Origin: CAVTWH01 sp963738365
GTDB lineage: Bacteria > Actinomycetota > Actinomycetes > Mycobacteriales > Micromonosporaceae
Assembly: GCA_963738365.1 (NCBI GenBank)
Contig: CAVTWH010000007.1
Coordinates: forward strand, 930,001-994,000
Length of the DNA stretch: 64,000 nucleotides
Direction: 5' to 3'
In this document: positions 43,462 to 52,246 of the stretch, in pieces
Layout: every line of letters starts with the position of its first letter
How positions within the stretch are numbered: the stretch's first letter is position 1
Made by a program: the position numbers and the translations under genes
The notes under the pieces: model-generated
What the model was told of the DNA's origin: nothing
The model's input: the letters and a program-made list of their open reading frames with translations, nothing else
Databases searched by the model: none

Positions 43462-45225
43462 GCCAGCCGGGCAGTACCGGATCGACCGCCACCCGCTCGG
43501 GCGCGCTGCCGGCCGCCGGGCAGCTCGACGCCGACCTGCACCGCACGGTCCGGCGCACCGCGTACATGCGCCAGGGGTTCTACATCGTGGTGCTGCTGGT
43601 GGCGCTGGCCGGGCAGGTCTCCGGAGCGGTGGAGACGCTGCAGCATCCCGCTGGTCGCCGCCATCCCCGCGGTCGGCGCGCTGGAGCTGGGCGGCATCGT
43701 GGTGCTGGCCAACGCCGACGTGCGCCGCCGGCTGGGCGAGCGGGCGGTGGCCTCCCGGCTGCTGTCGGCGGTGATCGCGGCCGGCGCGGTGGCGTTCAAC
43801 TGGCTGGCCCACGCCGACCACCTGATCGGCGGCTTCTTCGCCGGCATGTCGGCGCTGGGCTACCTGGTGTGGCTCATGCACACCGAGAACCAGCGGCGCG
43901 ACCGGCTGCGCGCCACCGGCGACCTGGCCTGGACCACGCCGGCCTACGAGGTCGTCGGGCACTGGCTGGCGCACCCGTGGCTGACCCGCCGGGCCCGGGC
44001 GCTCGCCAAGGCCGACCCCGACCTGGGCCTGTACGACTCGCTCGCGGCGGCCCGCACCGCGATCCGCCGCGAGCGCCGGCAGAGCGCCATCGCCAAGGTG
44101 CTGCACCGCAAGATCCGGGCGGCGGTCGACCCGACCACGGCCGACATCGCCGTGCACGTCTACGACCTGGAGGAGATCGCCACCCGGCTGGCCGACAGCG
44201 CCGACTACTCCGGCCTGACCGCGCTCATCGCCGTCGACCTGGCGCCCGCCCGGCTGGCCGCCGCCCCGCAGGGCCGGCGCGGTCGACGTGGCCGGATCGA
44301 GGCGGGCACCCCCGCCGCGCTCACCGCCCTGCCGGGCGTCCCGGCCCTGCCCGGCGTCGAGCCGGCCGCCGGGACCGACGCCGAGCCGACCATCATGCCC
44401 GGCACCGACCTGACGCAGCCGAGCCGGCACCGACCTGACGAGTCGGCCCGGCACCGACGGGACGACGTCGGTCGGCACCGCTGTGACCACCCGCGCCGAC
44501 CTGGCGAGCCGGTCCGACGCCGACGGGACGATCCAGGCGGGTGCCGGCGCGGCGCCGCGCAACGGTGCCGAGCTGCCCACTGGCCGGGCCGCGGATCCGA
44601 CGCCGACCGCCCGACCGGAACAGCTGCCCTGCGGACGGTCCAGGTGCCGGGGCCGGCCACCGCTGAATTCCCTGTGGTGGTACCCGGGGCGCCGGTGCGT
44701 ACCGGGCCGCTGGCCGACGTGGCCGGTCCGCTGGTGGGGCAGCCGCCCCGCCGGGCCTTCGGCACCGACCGGGAGCCGGACCTCGACCCGCTCTGGGGAC
44801 CGGCCGGCGCACCGGCCCGCCCGTCCACCGGCCGCTCCGCCGTCCGGGGCCAGAGCCGGCTGCCCGAGGCGCTGCTCGGGCAGGTCGAGGAGCTGCTGCC
44901 GCGGGCCCGGGGGACGGCCGCCGCGCCCGGTGGGCGTAACGGTCGGTCGGTCCGGTCGGCGGGTGAACCGGAGCAGCCGGCCATCGCGGCCGCCGCCGAG
45001 CCGACCAACCCGGTACCGGTGGCCCGGGACGGGTCACTGCGCAGCCTGGTGCACGCCACGCTGAACGAGCGGGTGCCCCCCGGCGACCCGCGGGACAACA
45101 CCATGCTGGTCGACCTGGTCACCGACGAGCTACAGCTCAGTGAGCTGGAACGGCTCAGCGCCACCAACTACGTGCACTCCTGGCGTACCGACATGGAGTC
45201 CGGCCGCCGGGTCAACGCCTCCTGA
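43458..45225 (+). pseudogene. membrane protein resembling SpdB/DUF2637 transfer proteins (frameshifted)
   Basis: About 589 residues when stitched. Residues 20-130 hold about four membrane helices (YIVVLLVALAGQVSGAVE; LLSAVIAAGAVAFNWLAHADHLIGGFFAGMSALG), similar in layout to DUF2637/SpdB plasmid spreading proteins. A charged helical domain follows, then a Pro/Gly/Arg linker and a conserved-looking C-terminus (LVTDELQLSELERLSATNYVHSW). One shift is at 43650 (extra C after CTGCAG), and the linker changes frame in a 24-bp repeat at 44401-44473 and back near 44640. Function unknown. Confidence 0.6.
44401..44488. repeat. 24-25 bp tandem repeats in the linker of the membrane protein
   Basis: Units beginning GGCACCGAC or GGCACCGCT start at 44401 (25 bp), 44426 (24 bp), 44450 (24 bp) and 44474. 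The first is one base longer, which pushes the reading frame; with 24 bp it would encode a repeated Gly-Thr-Asp-x-Thr peptide. Confidence 0.75.
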
Positions 45226-45239
45226 GCCCGTCCGGCGGG

Positions 45240-45821
45240 TCAGCAGCTCGCGGGCGGGGCGGTGGCCGGGGCGCCGCTGGCCGAGGCGTCCACCGGGATG
45301 TCGGCGACCACGGTCGCGCCGTTGTCGAAGTGGAACGTCACCTTCAGGGTGCCGCCCGCGGCCAGCGCCTTCGGCAGGCAGCGCACCTCGATGTACCGGC
45401 CGGTCTTCGGCTGCAGCGGGGCGAACCCGCTCGGCGGCAGCGGCAGGGCGAAGGTGGCGGCCGGGGTGGCCGACGGCGACGAGCCGTCCACGAAGACCAC
45501 CTTCGCACCGGCGGCGGTGGCGCTGGTCATCGCGACCGGCTTGGCCGTGTTGTTCCACGCGTCCATGCTCAGCTTCGCCGAGCTGCCGGCCGGATAGCCG
45601 GCGCTGCCGGGCTTCTCCACGAACAGGTTCTGCAGGGCCACGCTGTGGTCGGGGGAGTTCGCGGTGATCCCGGTGAGGACCAGCGGCGGGCCGGTCGGCT
45701 TGGCCGGGCCCGGGGCGGGGGAGTGCTGGTCGCCGGCCGAACCGCAGCCGGCCAGCAGCCCGGCCGCCAGCATGGCGGCGACGGCGACCGTCACCGTGCG
45801 GTACCCGCGCGCGTGCCTCAT
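45240..45821 (-). CDS. lipoprotein, weakly PCu(A)C-like
   Basis: A 193-residue lipoprotein with lipobox LLAGC (Cys near 26) after an Ala-rich signal, a Pro/Gly linker, and a beta-rich body (YPAGSSAKLSMDAWNNTAKPVAMTSATA, GRYIEVRCLPKALAAGGTLKVTFHFDNG). The body resembles actinobacterial relatives of the PCu(A)C copper chaperones, but the H-x-M metal ligands of that family are not present. GGGAGG stands 7 nt before ATG 45821. Role uncertain. Confidence 0.7.
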   Translation of the reverse strand: MRHARGYRTVTVAVAAMLAAGLLAGCGSAGDQHSPAPGPAKPTGPPLVLTGITANSPDHSVALQNLFVEKPGSAGYPAGSSAKLSMDAWNNTAKPVAMTSATAAGAKVVFVDGSSPSATPAATFALPLPPSGFAPLQPKTGRYIEVRCLPKALAAGGTLKVTFHFDNGATVVADIPVDASASGAPATAPPASC

Positions 45822-45980
45822 CTGACCTCCCACAGCTCGGCCGCGCCGAGTGGCGGGCCAGCGGCGAGCCTAGATCCGTCTCGCCGGTCGGTCGAGGCCA
45901 CCCCGACCGGTCAGCTGCCGCCGCAGGTCAGCGCCGTGCGTAGCGGCGAAAGACGGTGGAAGCGACCGGGCAAACCGCGC

Positions 45981-47402
45981 TCAGGCGGCCGGCTGCTCGG
46001 TCAGCGGCAGGCGGATCCGACGAAGTGGGTGTCGCCGGGGCGCGAGGTGACGTCGATGTCGCCACCGTGCCGGTTGACGATGATCCGGTACGAGATGTCC
46101 AGGCCGAGGCCGGTGCCCTCGCCCGACCGGCTTGGTGGTGAAGAACGGCTCGAAGATGCGCCGGCGTACCTCGTCGGGCATGCCGGGCCCGGTGTCGCCG
46201 ATGTCGACCAGCACCGAGTCGTCCTCCCGGCTGGTGCGGACGGTCAGCCTGCCCTGGCCCTCCATCGCCTGGACCGCGTTGTCGATGATGTTCGTCCACA
46301 CCTGGTTGAGCTCGGCCGGGTAGGCCGGGATCTTGGGCAGCGTGCGGTCGAAGTCCTTCACCACCTCGATGCCGTCCCCGAGCTTGTGGCTGCAGCATCA
46401 CCAGCGTGCTCTTCAGCCCCTCGTGGACGTCGATCCACTGGTGCGCGGCGCGGTCCATCTGGGAGTACTGCTTGGCGGCGCCGACCAGGGTGGAGATGCG
46501 CGCGCTGGCGTCCTCGATCTCGCCCATCAGCATCTCGGTCTCCAGCGTGTAGGTGAGCCAGCGGATCGCCTTGTCGAGCAGGTCCGGGTCGACCTTGCCG
46601 GCGATGTCCTCCAGGCACTCCACGTCCATCCCGGAGCTGACCAGCACCGGGGCCAGGTCCCAGCCGCCGTCCACGCGGTGCGCGTCGAGCCAGTCGCTGA
46701 GCTCGTCCTCCCGGTCGCTGGTCTCGATCGGGCTGAGCTTGGGCGCCTTGGCCAGCCGGGCGATCACCGATCTCCTGCAGCTCGACCAGGTCGCGCAGCT
46801 GGGTACGGTCGATCTCGTCGCTGGCCAGCGCGGCGAGCTTGTGTACGCATGTGCCGCCATGCGCTCGCGCAGCGCGGCGGTGGCCCGCACGGTGGCCGCG
46901 GCCGGGTTGTTCAGCTCGTGCATCAGCCCCGCCGACAGCGAGCCGAGCGCCACCAGGCGCTCCCGCTGGGCGACCAGCGCCGAGCTGGCCTGCAGACCCG
47001 AGGTAGAGCCCCTCCAGCAGGTGGATCGCCATCGGGAACCACTCCCGCAGCACCGCGCCGAACTCGTCGGCGGGCAGCGCCAGCAGCGTCACGTCGGTGA
47101 CCGCGCGCAGCGAACTGCGGTAGTAGCGCCTGGCTGCCGTCGTCGGATGTAGGCCTGGGTGGCGCCGGCGTACACGCCGCGCTGGTCGGTGCGGGTGGTC
47201 TCCAGCTCGTCCCCGCGGACCTGGCGGGACACCGAGACCGTGCCGGCGAGCAGCACGAAGAAGCAGGTCGGCCGGGTAGCCCTCGGCGAACACCAGGGTG
47301 CCCGCCGGCGCCTGCTCGGTGCCGGCCGTGCTCGGCGATCCAGTCGAGCTGGTCGTCGCGCAGCGCCTCGAAGAGGAACAGGCCGCGCAGCTCGTCGCCG
47401 GG
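45981..47402 (-). pseudogene. cNMP-binding-domain sensor histidine kinase (multiply frameshifted)
   Basis: Stitched length is about 475 residues. An N-terminal cyclic-nucleotide-binding fold (LRGLFLFEALRDDQLDWIAEHG, then VFAEGYPAD and TLLALPADEFGAVL) is followed by a kinase core: GSLSAGLMHELNNPAAATV with the phospho-His, ELNQVWTNIIDNAVQAM (N box), IGDTGPGMPDEVRRRIFEPFFTTKPVG (G boxes). Shifts occur near 47325, 47275, 47140, 46990, 46785, 46395, 46125 and 46020. The exact start is unclear; it abuts or overlaps the upstream receiver-reductase gene, with which it forms a conserved pair. Confidence 0.75.
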
Positions 47403-49088
47403 TGATGGTCTGCGATCTGCGACTCCAGGTACCGGTGGATCAGGGTGACCGCCATGGCGCCCTCGCCGACCGCCGAGGCCACCCGCTTCACCGAGGTGCT
47501 GCGGGCACGTCTCCGGCCGCGAAGACGCCGGGCACGCTGGTCTCCAGGTGGTACGGGTCGCGCGGCAGCGACCAGCCGGCGCGGCCGTTCGCCGTCGACG
47601 AGCAGGTCGGGCCCGGTGCACAGGAAGCCCTGCGCGGTCGCGGGCGACCTGCGCCGCCGAGCCAGTCGGTGCGCGGCTGCGCGCCGATGAAGACGAACAG
47701 GTGCCCGGCCTCGCAGCGTCTCGCACTTGCCGGAGTCGTTGTCGCGCAGGGTGACCGCCTCCAGGTGGTCGTCGCCGTGCGCCTGGGTCACGCTCGGTGC
47801 ACGGTCCGCACCGCGACGTTGGACAGCTGCGCGAGCTGCTCGGATCAGGTAGTTGCGACATCGAGCGTTCCAGCGACTCGCCGCGGACGACCAGGGTGAC
47901 CGAGCGCGCGTGCGCGGGCGAAGAAGACGGCCGCCTGGCCGGCGGAGTTGGCGCCGCCGACGATGTAGACGTCCTCGCCGACGCAGGCCGGCCCCTCGGT
48001 GGCGGCCGAGCCGTAGTAGACGCCGCGGCCGGTCAGTTCGGCCACGCCGGGCGCCGTCCAGCGGCCGGTACGCGACCCCGGTGGCCAGCAGCACGGCGTG
48101 CGCCGGAGATCTCGCTGCCGTCGGCGAACCGCACCACCCGCGCCGAGCCGCGCGGCTCCAGCGCGGTCGACGTCGCGGGCGGAGAGCATCTCGGCGCCGA
48201 ACTTGACCGCCTGCCGGCGGGCCCGCTCGGTGAGCTGCTCGCCGGAGACGCCGTCGGGGAAGCCCAGGTAGTTCTCGATCCGGGAGCTCTGGCCGGCCTG
48301 CCCGCCGGTGGCCAGCCGCTCGACGAGGACGGTGCGCAGCCCTTCGGAGGCGCCGTAGACCGCGGCGCCCAGCCCGGCCGGGCCGCCACCGACGATGATC
48401 AGGTCGTAGAAGTCGGCGGTCGGAGTGGTGGACAACCCGACCGCGGCGGCCACCTCCCCGGTGCTCGGGGCGGCCAGCGCCTGCCCGTCCGCGGTGACGA
48501 CCAGCGGGATCGAGCCGGCCTCCGCACCGGCCGCGTCCAGCAGCCGCTGCCCCTCCGGCTCCTCGGCGCTGTACCAGCGGTAGGGCACCGAGTTGCGGGC
48601 CAGGAAGTCGCGGATCTCGTACGACTGGGCGTTCCACCGGTGCCCGACCAGTTTGACCTCGGCGTACCTCCTGCTCGCCGGTGGCGCGCCAGGCGTCGAT
48701 CAGCGCGTCGACCACCGGGTAGAGCTTCTCCTCCGGCGGGTCCCAGGGCTTGAGCAGGTAGTGGTCGACGTCCACCACGTTGATCGCCCGGATCGCCGCG
48801 TCGGTGTCGGCGTACGCGGTGAGCAGCGCGCGGCGGGCCCGCGGGAACAGGTCCATCGCCTGTTCCAGGAACTCGATGCCGCTCATCTCGGGCATCCGGT
48901 AGTCGGCCAGGATGGCGGCCACCCGGGAGCCGCGCAGCTTGAGCTCCTTGCAGCGCGTCCAGCGCCTCGGGGCCGGAGGCGGCGCGGACCACCTGGTAGT
49001 TCTCGCCGTAACGGCGGCGCAGGTCACGCGCGACCGCCCGGGATACCGCCGGATCGTCGTCCACCGTGACCAGTACCGGCCTGCCCAC
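47403..49088 (-). pseudogene. fused response regulator / thioredoxin-reductase-like flavoprotein (multiply frameshifted)
   Basis: About 555 residues. A receiver domain opens the protein (LVTVDDDPAVSRAVARDL; phospho-Asp in ILADYRMPEMSG; Lys in HYLLKPWDPPEE), then a glutaredoxin-like segment (VPYRWYSAEEPEGQRLL), then a TrxB-type FAD/NAD(P) module (FYDLIIVGGGPAGLGAAVYGASEG; GGQAGQSSRIENYLGFPDG; VYIVGGANSAGQAAVFFAR; VASAVGEGAMAVTLIHRYL). The CxxC of true thioredoxin reductase is absent, so electrons must go elsewhere. Shifts lie at 48955, 48665 and repeatedly from 48.2 to 47.4 kb. GTG 49088 is the likely start. Confidence 0.75.
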
Positions 49089-49244
49089 GCCCGCCCCCTT
49101 GTCCGCGCCGCGCGGCCCCGCGGCATCGTAGGCAAGTTTCGCACCCGCGGCCGGCAACTGCCGACACCAGCTGTCCGCGCTGGGCGTAAACGCGGACGGT
49201 CCGCGTCCCGTGCGGGAGGCGGACCGTCCGGTGCGGTGCCCGGG

Positions 49245-49994
49245 TCAGGAGGCCGGGCTGGTGTCGCTGCTGTCGAGGATGTCGACCACGAAGCGGAGCG
49301 GACCGGCGGTGTCGCTGCCGGCCTGGGCGTCCGGGTAGGCCAGCGCCTGCGGGATGTCCAGCTGGATCCGGCTGCCGATGGTCTGCCCGACCAGACCCTG
49401 GTCCCAGCCCTGGATGACCTTGCCGGCACCGATCTGGAAGGTCACCGGCTTGCCCTTGCCCCAGGAGGAGTCGAACTGCTTGCCGGTGGTGTAGCTCACC
49501 CCGGTGTAGTTGACGGTGATCCACTGGCCGGCGGTGACCTTGGCCCCGGTACCGGTGACGATCGGGGTGGCCTTGAGATCGGTCAGCGTGCCGTCGCCCT
49601 TGGTGACGGTGGGCTGGCTGCACATCACCGGATCGAGGGTCACCACGGCGGGCGGGCAGCCGGCGCCGTTGGAGGGGCTCGCCGTGGGCTTCTTGTCGCC
49701 CCCGCTGATCAGGAGGTAGCCGGCGACCAGGACGACCGCCACGATGGCGACGACGCCGCCCAGGCTGAGCGCGCGGCGGCGCTGCCGGGCCCGCCGGCGG
49801 GCCTCGGCGGCCCGCCGGGCCGCCTCCTTCTTGGCCTGCCGGCGCAGGTTGGCGGGGGAGGGGCGGCGCACGACCGGGGTCGCGGTGCGCGCGGTGGGGG
49901 TGGTGGGCGTCTCGGCCGCGGCCGGCGCCGGGTCGGTCCCGGTGGTCTCGTCGGGGTCGACCGCCAAGGTCCGGTCCTGCACGTCGTCGGTCAC
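49245..49994 (-). CDS. FKBP-type peptidyl-prolyl isomerase, membrane-anchored
   Basis: A 249-residue protein: an acidic-Thr/Pro head, a basic stretch, one TM helix (ALSLGGVVAIVAVVLVAGYLLI, about 75-97), a Cys-containing linker, and a C-terminal FKBP domain (VTAGQWITVNYTGVSYTTGKQFDSS; VTFQIGAGKVIQGWDQGLVGQTIGSRIQLDIP; LAYPDAQAG). The C-terminal domain would lie outside the membrane and assist folding of secreted proteins. GTG start after GGAGAGC-like sequence. Not coupled to neighbours. Confidence 0.9.
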   Translation of the reverse strand: MTDDVQDRTLAVDPDETTGTDPAPAAAETPTTPTARTATPVVRRPSPANLRRQAKKEAARRAAEARRRARQRRRALSLGGVVAIVAVVLVAGYLLISGGDKKPTASPSNGAGCPPAVVTLDPVMCSQPTVTKGDGTLTDLKATPIVTGTGAKVTAGQWITVNYTGVSYTTGKQFDSSWGKGKPVTFQIGAGKVIQGWDQGLVGQTIGSRIQLDIPQALAYPDAQAGSDTAGPLRFVVDILDSSDTSPAS

Positions 49995-50220
49995 GGTGGA
50001 GCTCTCCTCGCCGGGGAGCGGCCGGGGGTGGACGCTCCGGTGGATGACTGAACGAACGGTACATCCTGCACCGGGCAGAACGGGGGGTCGTCCCGCGGCG
50101 ATTTCACCGGCGCGGGTGACGACCGGGGTGACCGCGGGTGCCCCCGGTCACCCCGGTCGTCCGGTCCGCCTCCGGCGGGGGTATGCCCCCGGCCGGCCCC
50201 CGTGGCGGTCGAACGCCTGG

Positions 50221-50775
50221 TCAGGCGGCTGTGCGGTACGCGTTCTCGACGCTGGCGCGCAGCGTCTCGACGGAGGCGCCGGCCTCGGCCAGCAGCCGGG
50301 TGGCCCGGCATTCACCGCGCAGCAGACCCAGCAGCAGGTGACCGTCGTCGATGGCCCGGCCGCCCAGCCGGACCGCCTCGCGTACCGCCAGGGCCAGCGC
50401 CTTGCGGGCGTCCGGGGTGAAGCGGCGCGACGAGCGGCCCGGGCTCGGGCCGGCGCCGGCCACCCGCAGCGCGTCCGCGCCGAAGCTGTCGCCGATGCGG
50501 GCCAGCACGGTGTCCAGGTCGATGCCGATGCCGCGGAGGGCTTCGGCGTCCGCGTCGGTGAGCGCGCCTGGCCAGCCCGGCCGGCCCAGTCGGGCGGTGA
50601 CCGCCGCGCGGGTGATGCCGGCGGCGTGCAGTGTCCGGTACGCCACGCCGGCGCGCTCGTCCAGCAGCGCCAGCAGCAGGTGCTCGGTGTCGACCAGTGG
50701 CGCGCCGGTCTGGCCGGCGGCTTCCACGGCGCGTGCGACCACGGCGCGGGACGTGGCGGTGAACCTCTCGAACAT
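50221..50775 (-). CDS. Clp N-terminal repeat domain protein
   Basis: A 184-residue stand-alone Clp_N protein with two ClpA/ClpC-type N-repeats: MFERFTATSRAVVARAVEAA ... VDTEHLLLALLDERAGVAYRTL and RFTPDARKALALAVREAVRLGGRAIDDGHLLLGLLR. There is no ATPase module, so it may bind substrates or adaptors of the Clp machinery without unfolding them. Its ATG abuts the stop of the HTH gene, with which it forms an operon under twin operators. Confidence 0.85.
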   Translation of the reverse strand: MFERFTATSRAVVARAVEAAGQTGAPLVDTEHLLLALLDERAGVAYRTLHAAGITRAAVTARLGRPGWPGALTDADAEALRGIGIDLDTVLARIGDSFGADALRVAGAGPSPGRSSRRFTPDARKALALAVREAVRLGGRAIDDGHLLLGLLRGECRATRLLAEAGASVETLRASVENAYRTAA

Positions 50776-51030
50776 CTAGTCCTCCTTCGACGGGGCGGCG
50801 TGCGGGGTGACCGGGCCTGGCAGCCGGCCGGCGTACTTCTTGTGCACCGCCTGCTTGCTGACCGCGAGCGCTTCGGCGATCTCCTGCCAGGACCAGCCCT
50901 GGGCGCGGGCGTTGGCCACCTGTAGGGCCTCCAGCGACTCGGCCAGGCGGCGCAGGGCCAGCGCGGCGCGCAGCCCCTGCGCCGCGTCGGCGCCGGTGGC
51001 GGTGCTCGCCAGCGAACTCGGATCGGTCAT
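50776..51030 (-). CDS. small helix-turn-helix protein partnered with Clp_N protein
   Basis: An 84-residue protein; residues 45-68 form a clear HTH (GWSWQEIAEALAVSKQAVHKKYAGRL). The first part is a helix with LRAALALRRLAESLEALQVANARA. Two 18-bp palindromes lie directly upstream, the nearer ending 1 bp from the ATG, so it very likely represses itself and the Clp_N gene. There is no Shine-Dalgarno sequence, so translation may be leaderless. Confidence 0.8.
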   Translation of the reverse strand: MTDPSSLASTATGADAAQGLRAALALRRLAESLEALQVANARAQGWSWQEIAEALAVSKQAVHKKYAGRLPGPVTPHAAPSKED

Positions 51031-51031
51031 G

Positions 51032-51049
51032 CGTCAACCATAGTTGACG
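51032..51049. promoter_or_regulatory. operator 1 of the HTH/Clp_N operon
   Basis: CGTCAAC-CATA-GTTGACG: perfect 7-bp arms with a 4-bp centre, adjacent to the ATG of the HTH gene. An identical-arm site lies 28 bp away (centre to centre). Confidence 0.75.
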
Positions 51050-51059
51050 TGGGCCAAAG

Positions 51060-51077
51060 CGTCAACATGAGTTGACG
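51060..51077. promoter_or_regulatory. operator 2 of the HTH/Clp_N operon
   Basis: CGTCAAC-ATGA-GTTGACG: same arms as operator 1. The GTTGAC and TTGACG strings could also provide -35 elements, so protein binding would block RNA polymerase. The divergent plus-strand gene begins 39 bp away and may share control. Confidence 0.75.
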
Positions 51078-51115
51078 TCGGTGTGTCGACGGCCACCGTG
51101 CGGCATGATGGGTCG

Positions 51116-51376
51116 GTGATTCAGTGGGAGTACGCCCGGCTCGAGTACAACTCCACCGGCTCCTTCGGCAACGACCGCAACCTGGACTGGGCGGCCACCT
51201 TCTACCACGAGGGCGGCGTGCAGCGCTGGGGTACCGACGAGAAGTACGACGAGATCAAGCACCTCAACCGGGTCGGGGCACTCGGCTGGCAGGCCTACGA
51301 CCGGGCGGTCATGATGATCGGCCAGCCGCAGCGCCTCTACGCCGTCACCTACTCGTTCCGCCGTCCGGCCAACTGA
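51116..51376 (+). CDS. uncharacterised 86-residue protein
   Basis: A small protein IQWEYARLEYN ... DWAATFYHEGGVQRW ... HLNRVGALGWQAYDRAVMM ... RLYAVTYSFRRPA, a layout known from DUF4177-like small beta proteins (WEY at the start and LN-x-x-GxxGW). GTG 51116 is preferred because this fold starts right at the WEY strand; GTG 51083 is an alternative. The end overlaps the convergent DUF167 gene by 28 nt. Function unknown. Confidence 0.65.
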   Translation: MIQWEYARLEYNSTGSFGNDRNLDWAATFYHEGGVQRWGTDEKYDEIKHLNRVGALGWQAYDRAVMMIGQPQRLYAVTYSFRRPAN

Positions 51377-51696
51377 CCGCGCGGGTCCTGCCCGTGCAGC
51401 ACGGCCAGCCGGGCGGCCAGGTCGGCCGGCGGCCCGGCGACGGCGAACAGCTTGTCCCGGCTGGTCGTCCCCTGGTGCAGGGTGACGTCGGTCGGTCGGA
51501 CCCCCAGCGCCCGGGCGACCGCCCGTAGCGCGGCGGCGGTGGCCCGGCCGTCCACCGCGGGCGCGCCGACCCGGACCAGCAGGGCCGGCCCGTACCGCCC
51601 CGGATGGACGCCGCCGACCACGGTGGCACCGGCGCCCGGGGTGACCCGGACCGCGACCAGCGCCCGCGCGTCGCCGCCCGCCGTCGTGTCCGTCAC
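51349..51696 (-). CDS. DUF167 (YggU) family protein
   Basis: A 115-residue DUF167 protein: LVAVRVTPGAGATVVGG, PALLVRVGAPAVDGRATAAALRAVARALGV and VTLHQGTTSRDKLFAVAG. These small alpha/beta proteins are widespread and of unknown function. GTG start inferred from homologous length. It lies 14 bp downstream of the RNase HI gene and probably shares its transcript. Confidence 0.85.
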   Translation of the reverse strand: MTDTTAGGDARALVAVRVTPGAGATVVGGVHPGRYGPALLVRVGAPAVDGRATAAALRAVARALGVRPTDVTLHQGTTSRDKLFAVAGPPADLAARLAVLHGQDPRGQLAGRRNE

Positions 51697-51710
51697 CGCG
51701 CGCACCCGCG

Positions 51711-52175
51711 TCAGGTGTCGACGGCCGCGGAGCGCGCCTCGGTCATGCCGAGGTTGGCCAGCGCGTCCGCGCGCTCGTTGCCGGGGTCGCCGCTGTGCCC
51801 CTTGACCCACAGCCAGTGCACCTCGTGCCGGGCCACCACGGCCGCCAGCCGCTGCCACAGGTCGGCGTTGCGGACCGGCTGGCGGGCCGCGGTCAGCCAG
51901 CCGTTGCGCTGCCAGGTGGGTACCCAGGTGGTGATGCCGGAGCGCAGGTAGGTGCTGTCGGTGTGCAGGCGGACCACCGCCGGCCGGGTCAGGCTCTCCA
52001 GCGCGCGGATGGCGGCCATCAGCTCCATCCGGTTGTTCGTGGTCCGCGGGTACTCGCCGCCCTGCAGCTCCCGGCTGTGGTTGCCGTAGCGCAGCAGTGC
52101 CCCCCAGCCGCCCGGGCCCGGATTGCCGCTGCAGGCGCCGTCTGTGTAGATCTCCACCACCCCGTCGCCGGTCAC
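51711..52175 (-). CDS. rnhA: ribonuclease HI
   Basis: A 154-residue RNase HI that cuts the RNA strand of RNA:DNA hybrids. All catalytic carboxylates are present: IYTDGACSGNPGPGGWG (Asp), NNRMELMAAI (Glu), LHTDSTYLRSG (Asp) and KGHSGDPGNERADALAN (Asp/His). GTG 52175 gives the usual length. Transcribed with the DUF167 gene; divergent from the STAS gene with 71 bp between. Confidence 0.93.
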   Translation of the reverse strand: MTGDGVVEIYTDGACSGNPGPGGWGALLRYGNHSRELQGGEYPRTTNNRMELMAAIRALESLTRPAVVRLHTDSTYLRSGITTWVPTWQRNGWLTAARQPVRNADLWQRLAAVVARHEVHWLWVKGHSGDPGNERADALANLGMTEARSAAVDT

Positions 52176-52246
52176 CGGAAGAAGGTACCGGGCGCGGGGA
52201 CGCCAGCAGCGGTAGAGGCCCGCGCGGCGCAGGGTAGTCTGCAGGC

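Noticed and set aside
43458..45225. Integrative conjugative element
   Set aside because: Only one transfer-like gene and an RHH protein are present; no integrase, replication gene, tRNA or direct repeats at the borders.
48955..49000. CTGCAG as the universal cause of the indels
   Set aside because: Several CTGCAG sites in intact genes (for example near 530, 1830 and 7590) show no shift, and many shifts lie in GCCGG or GTCGGG contexts, so it is at most one of several contexts.
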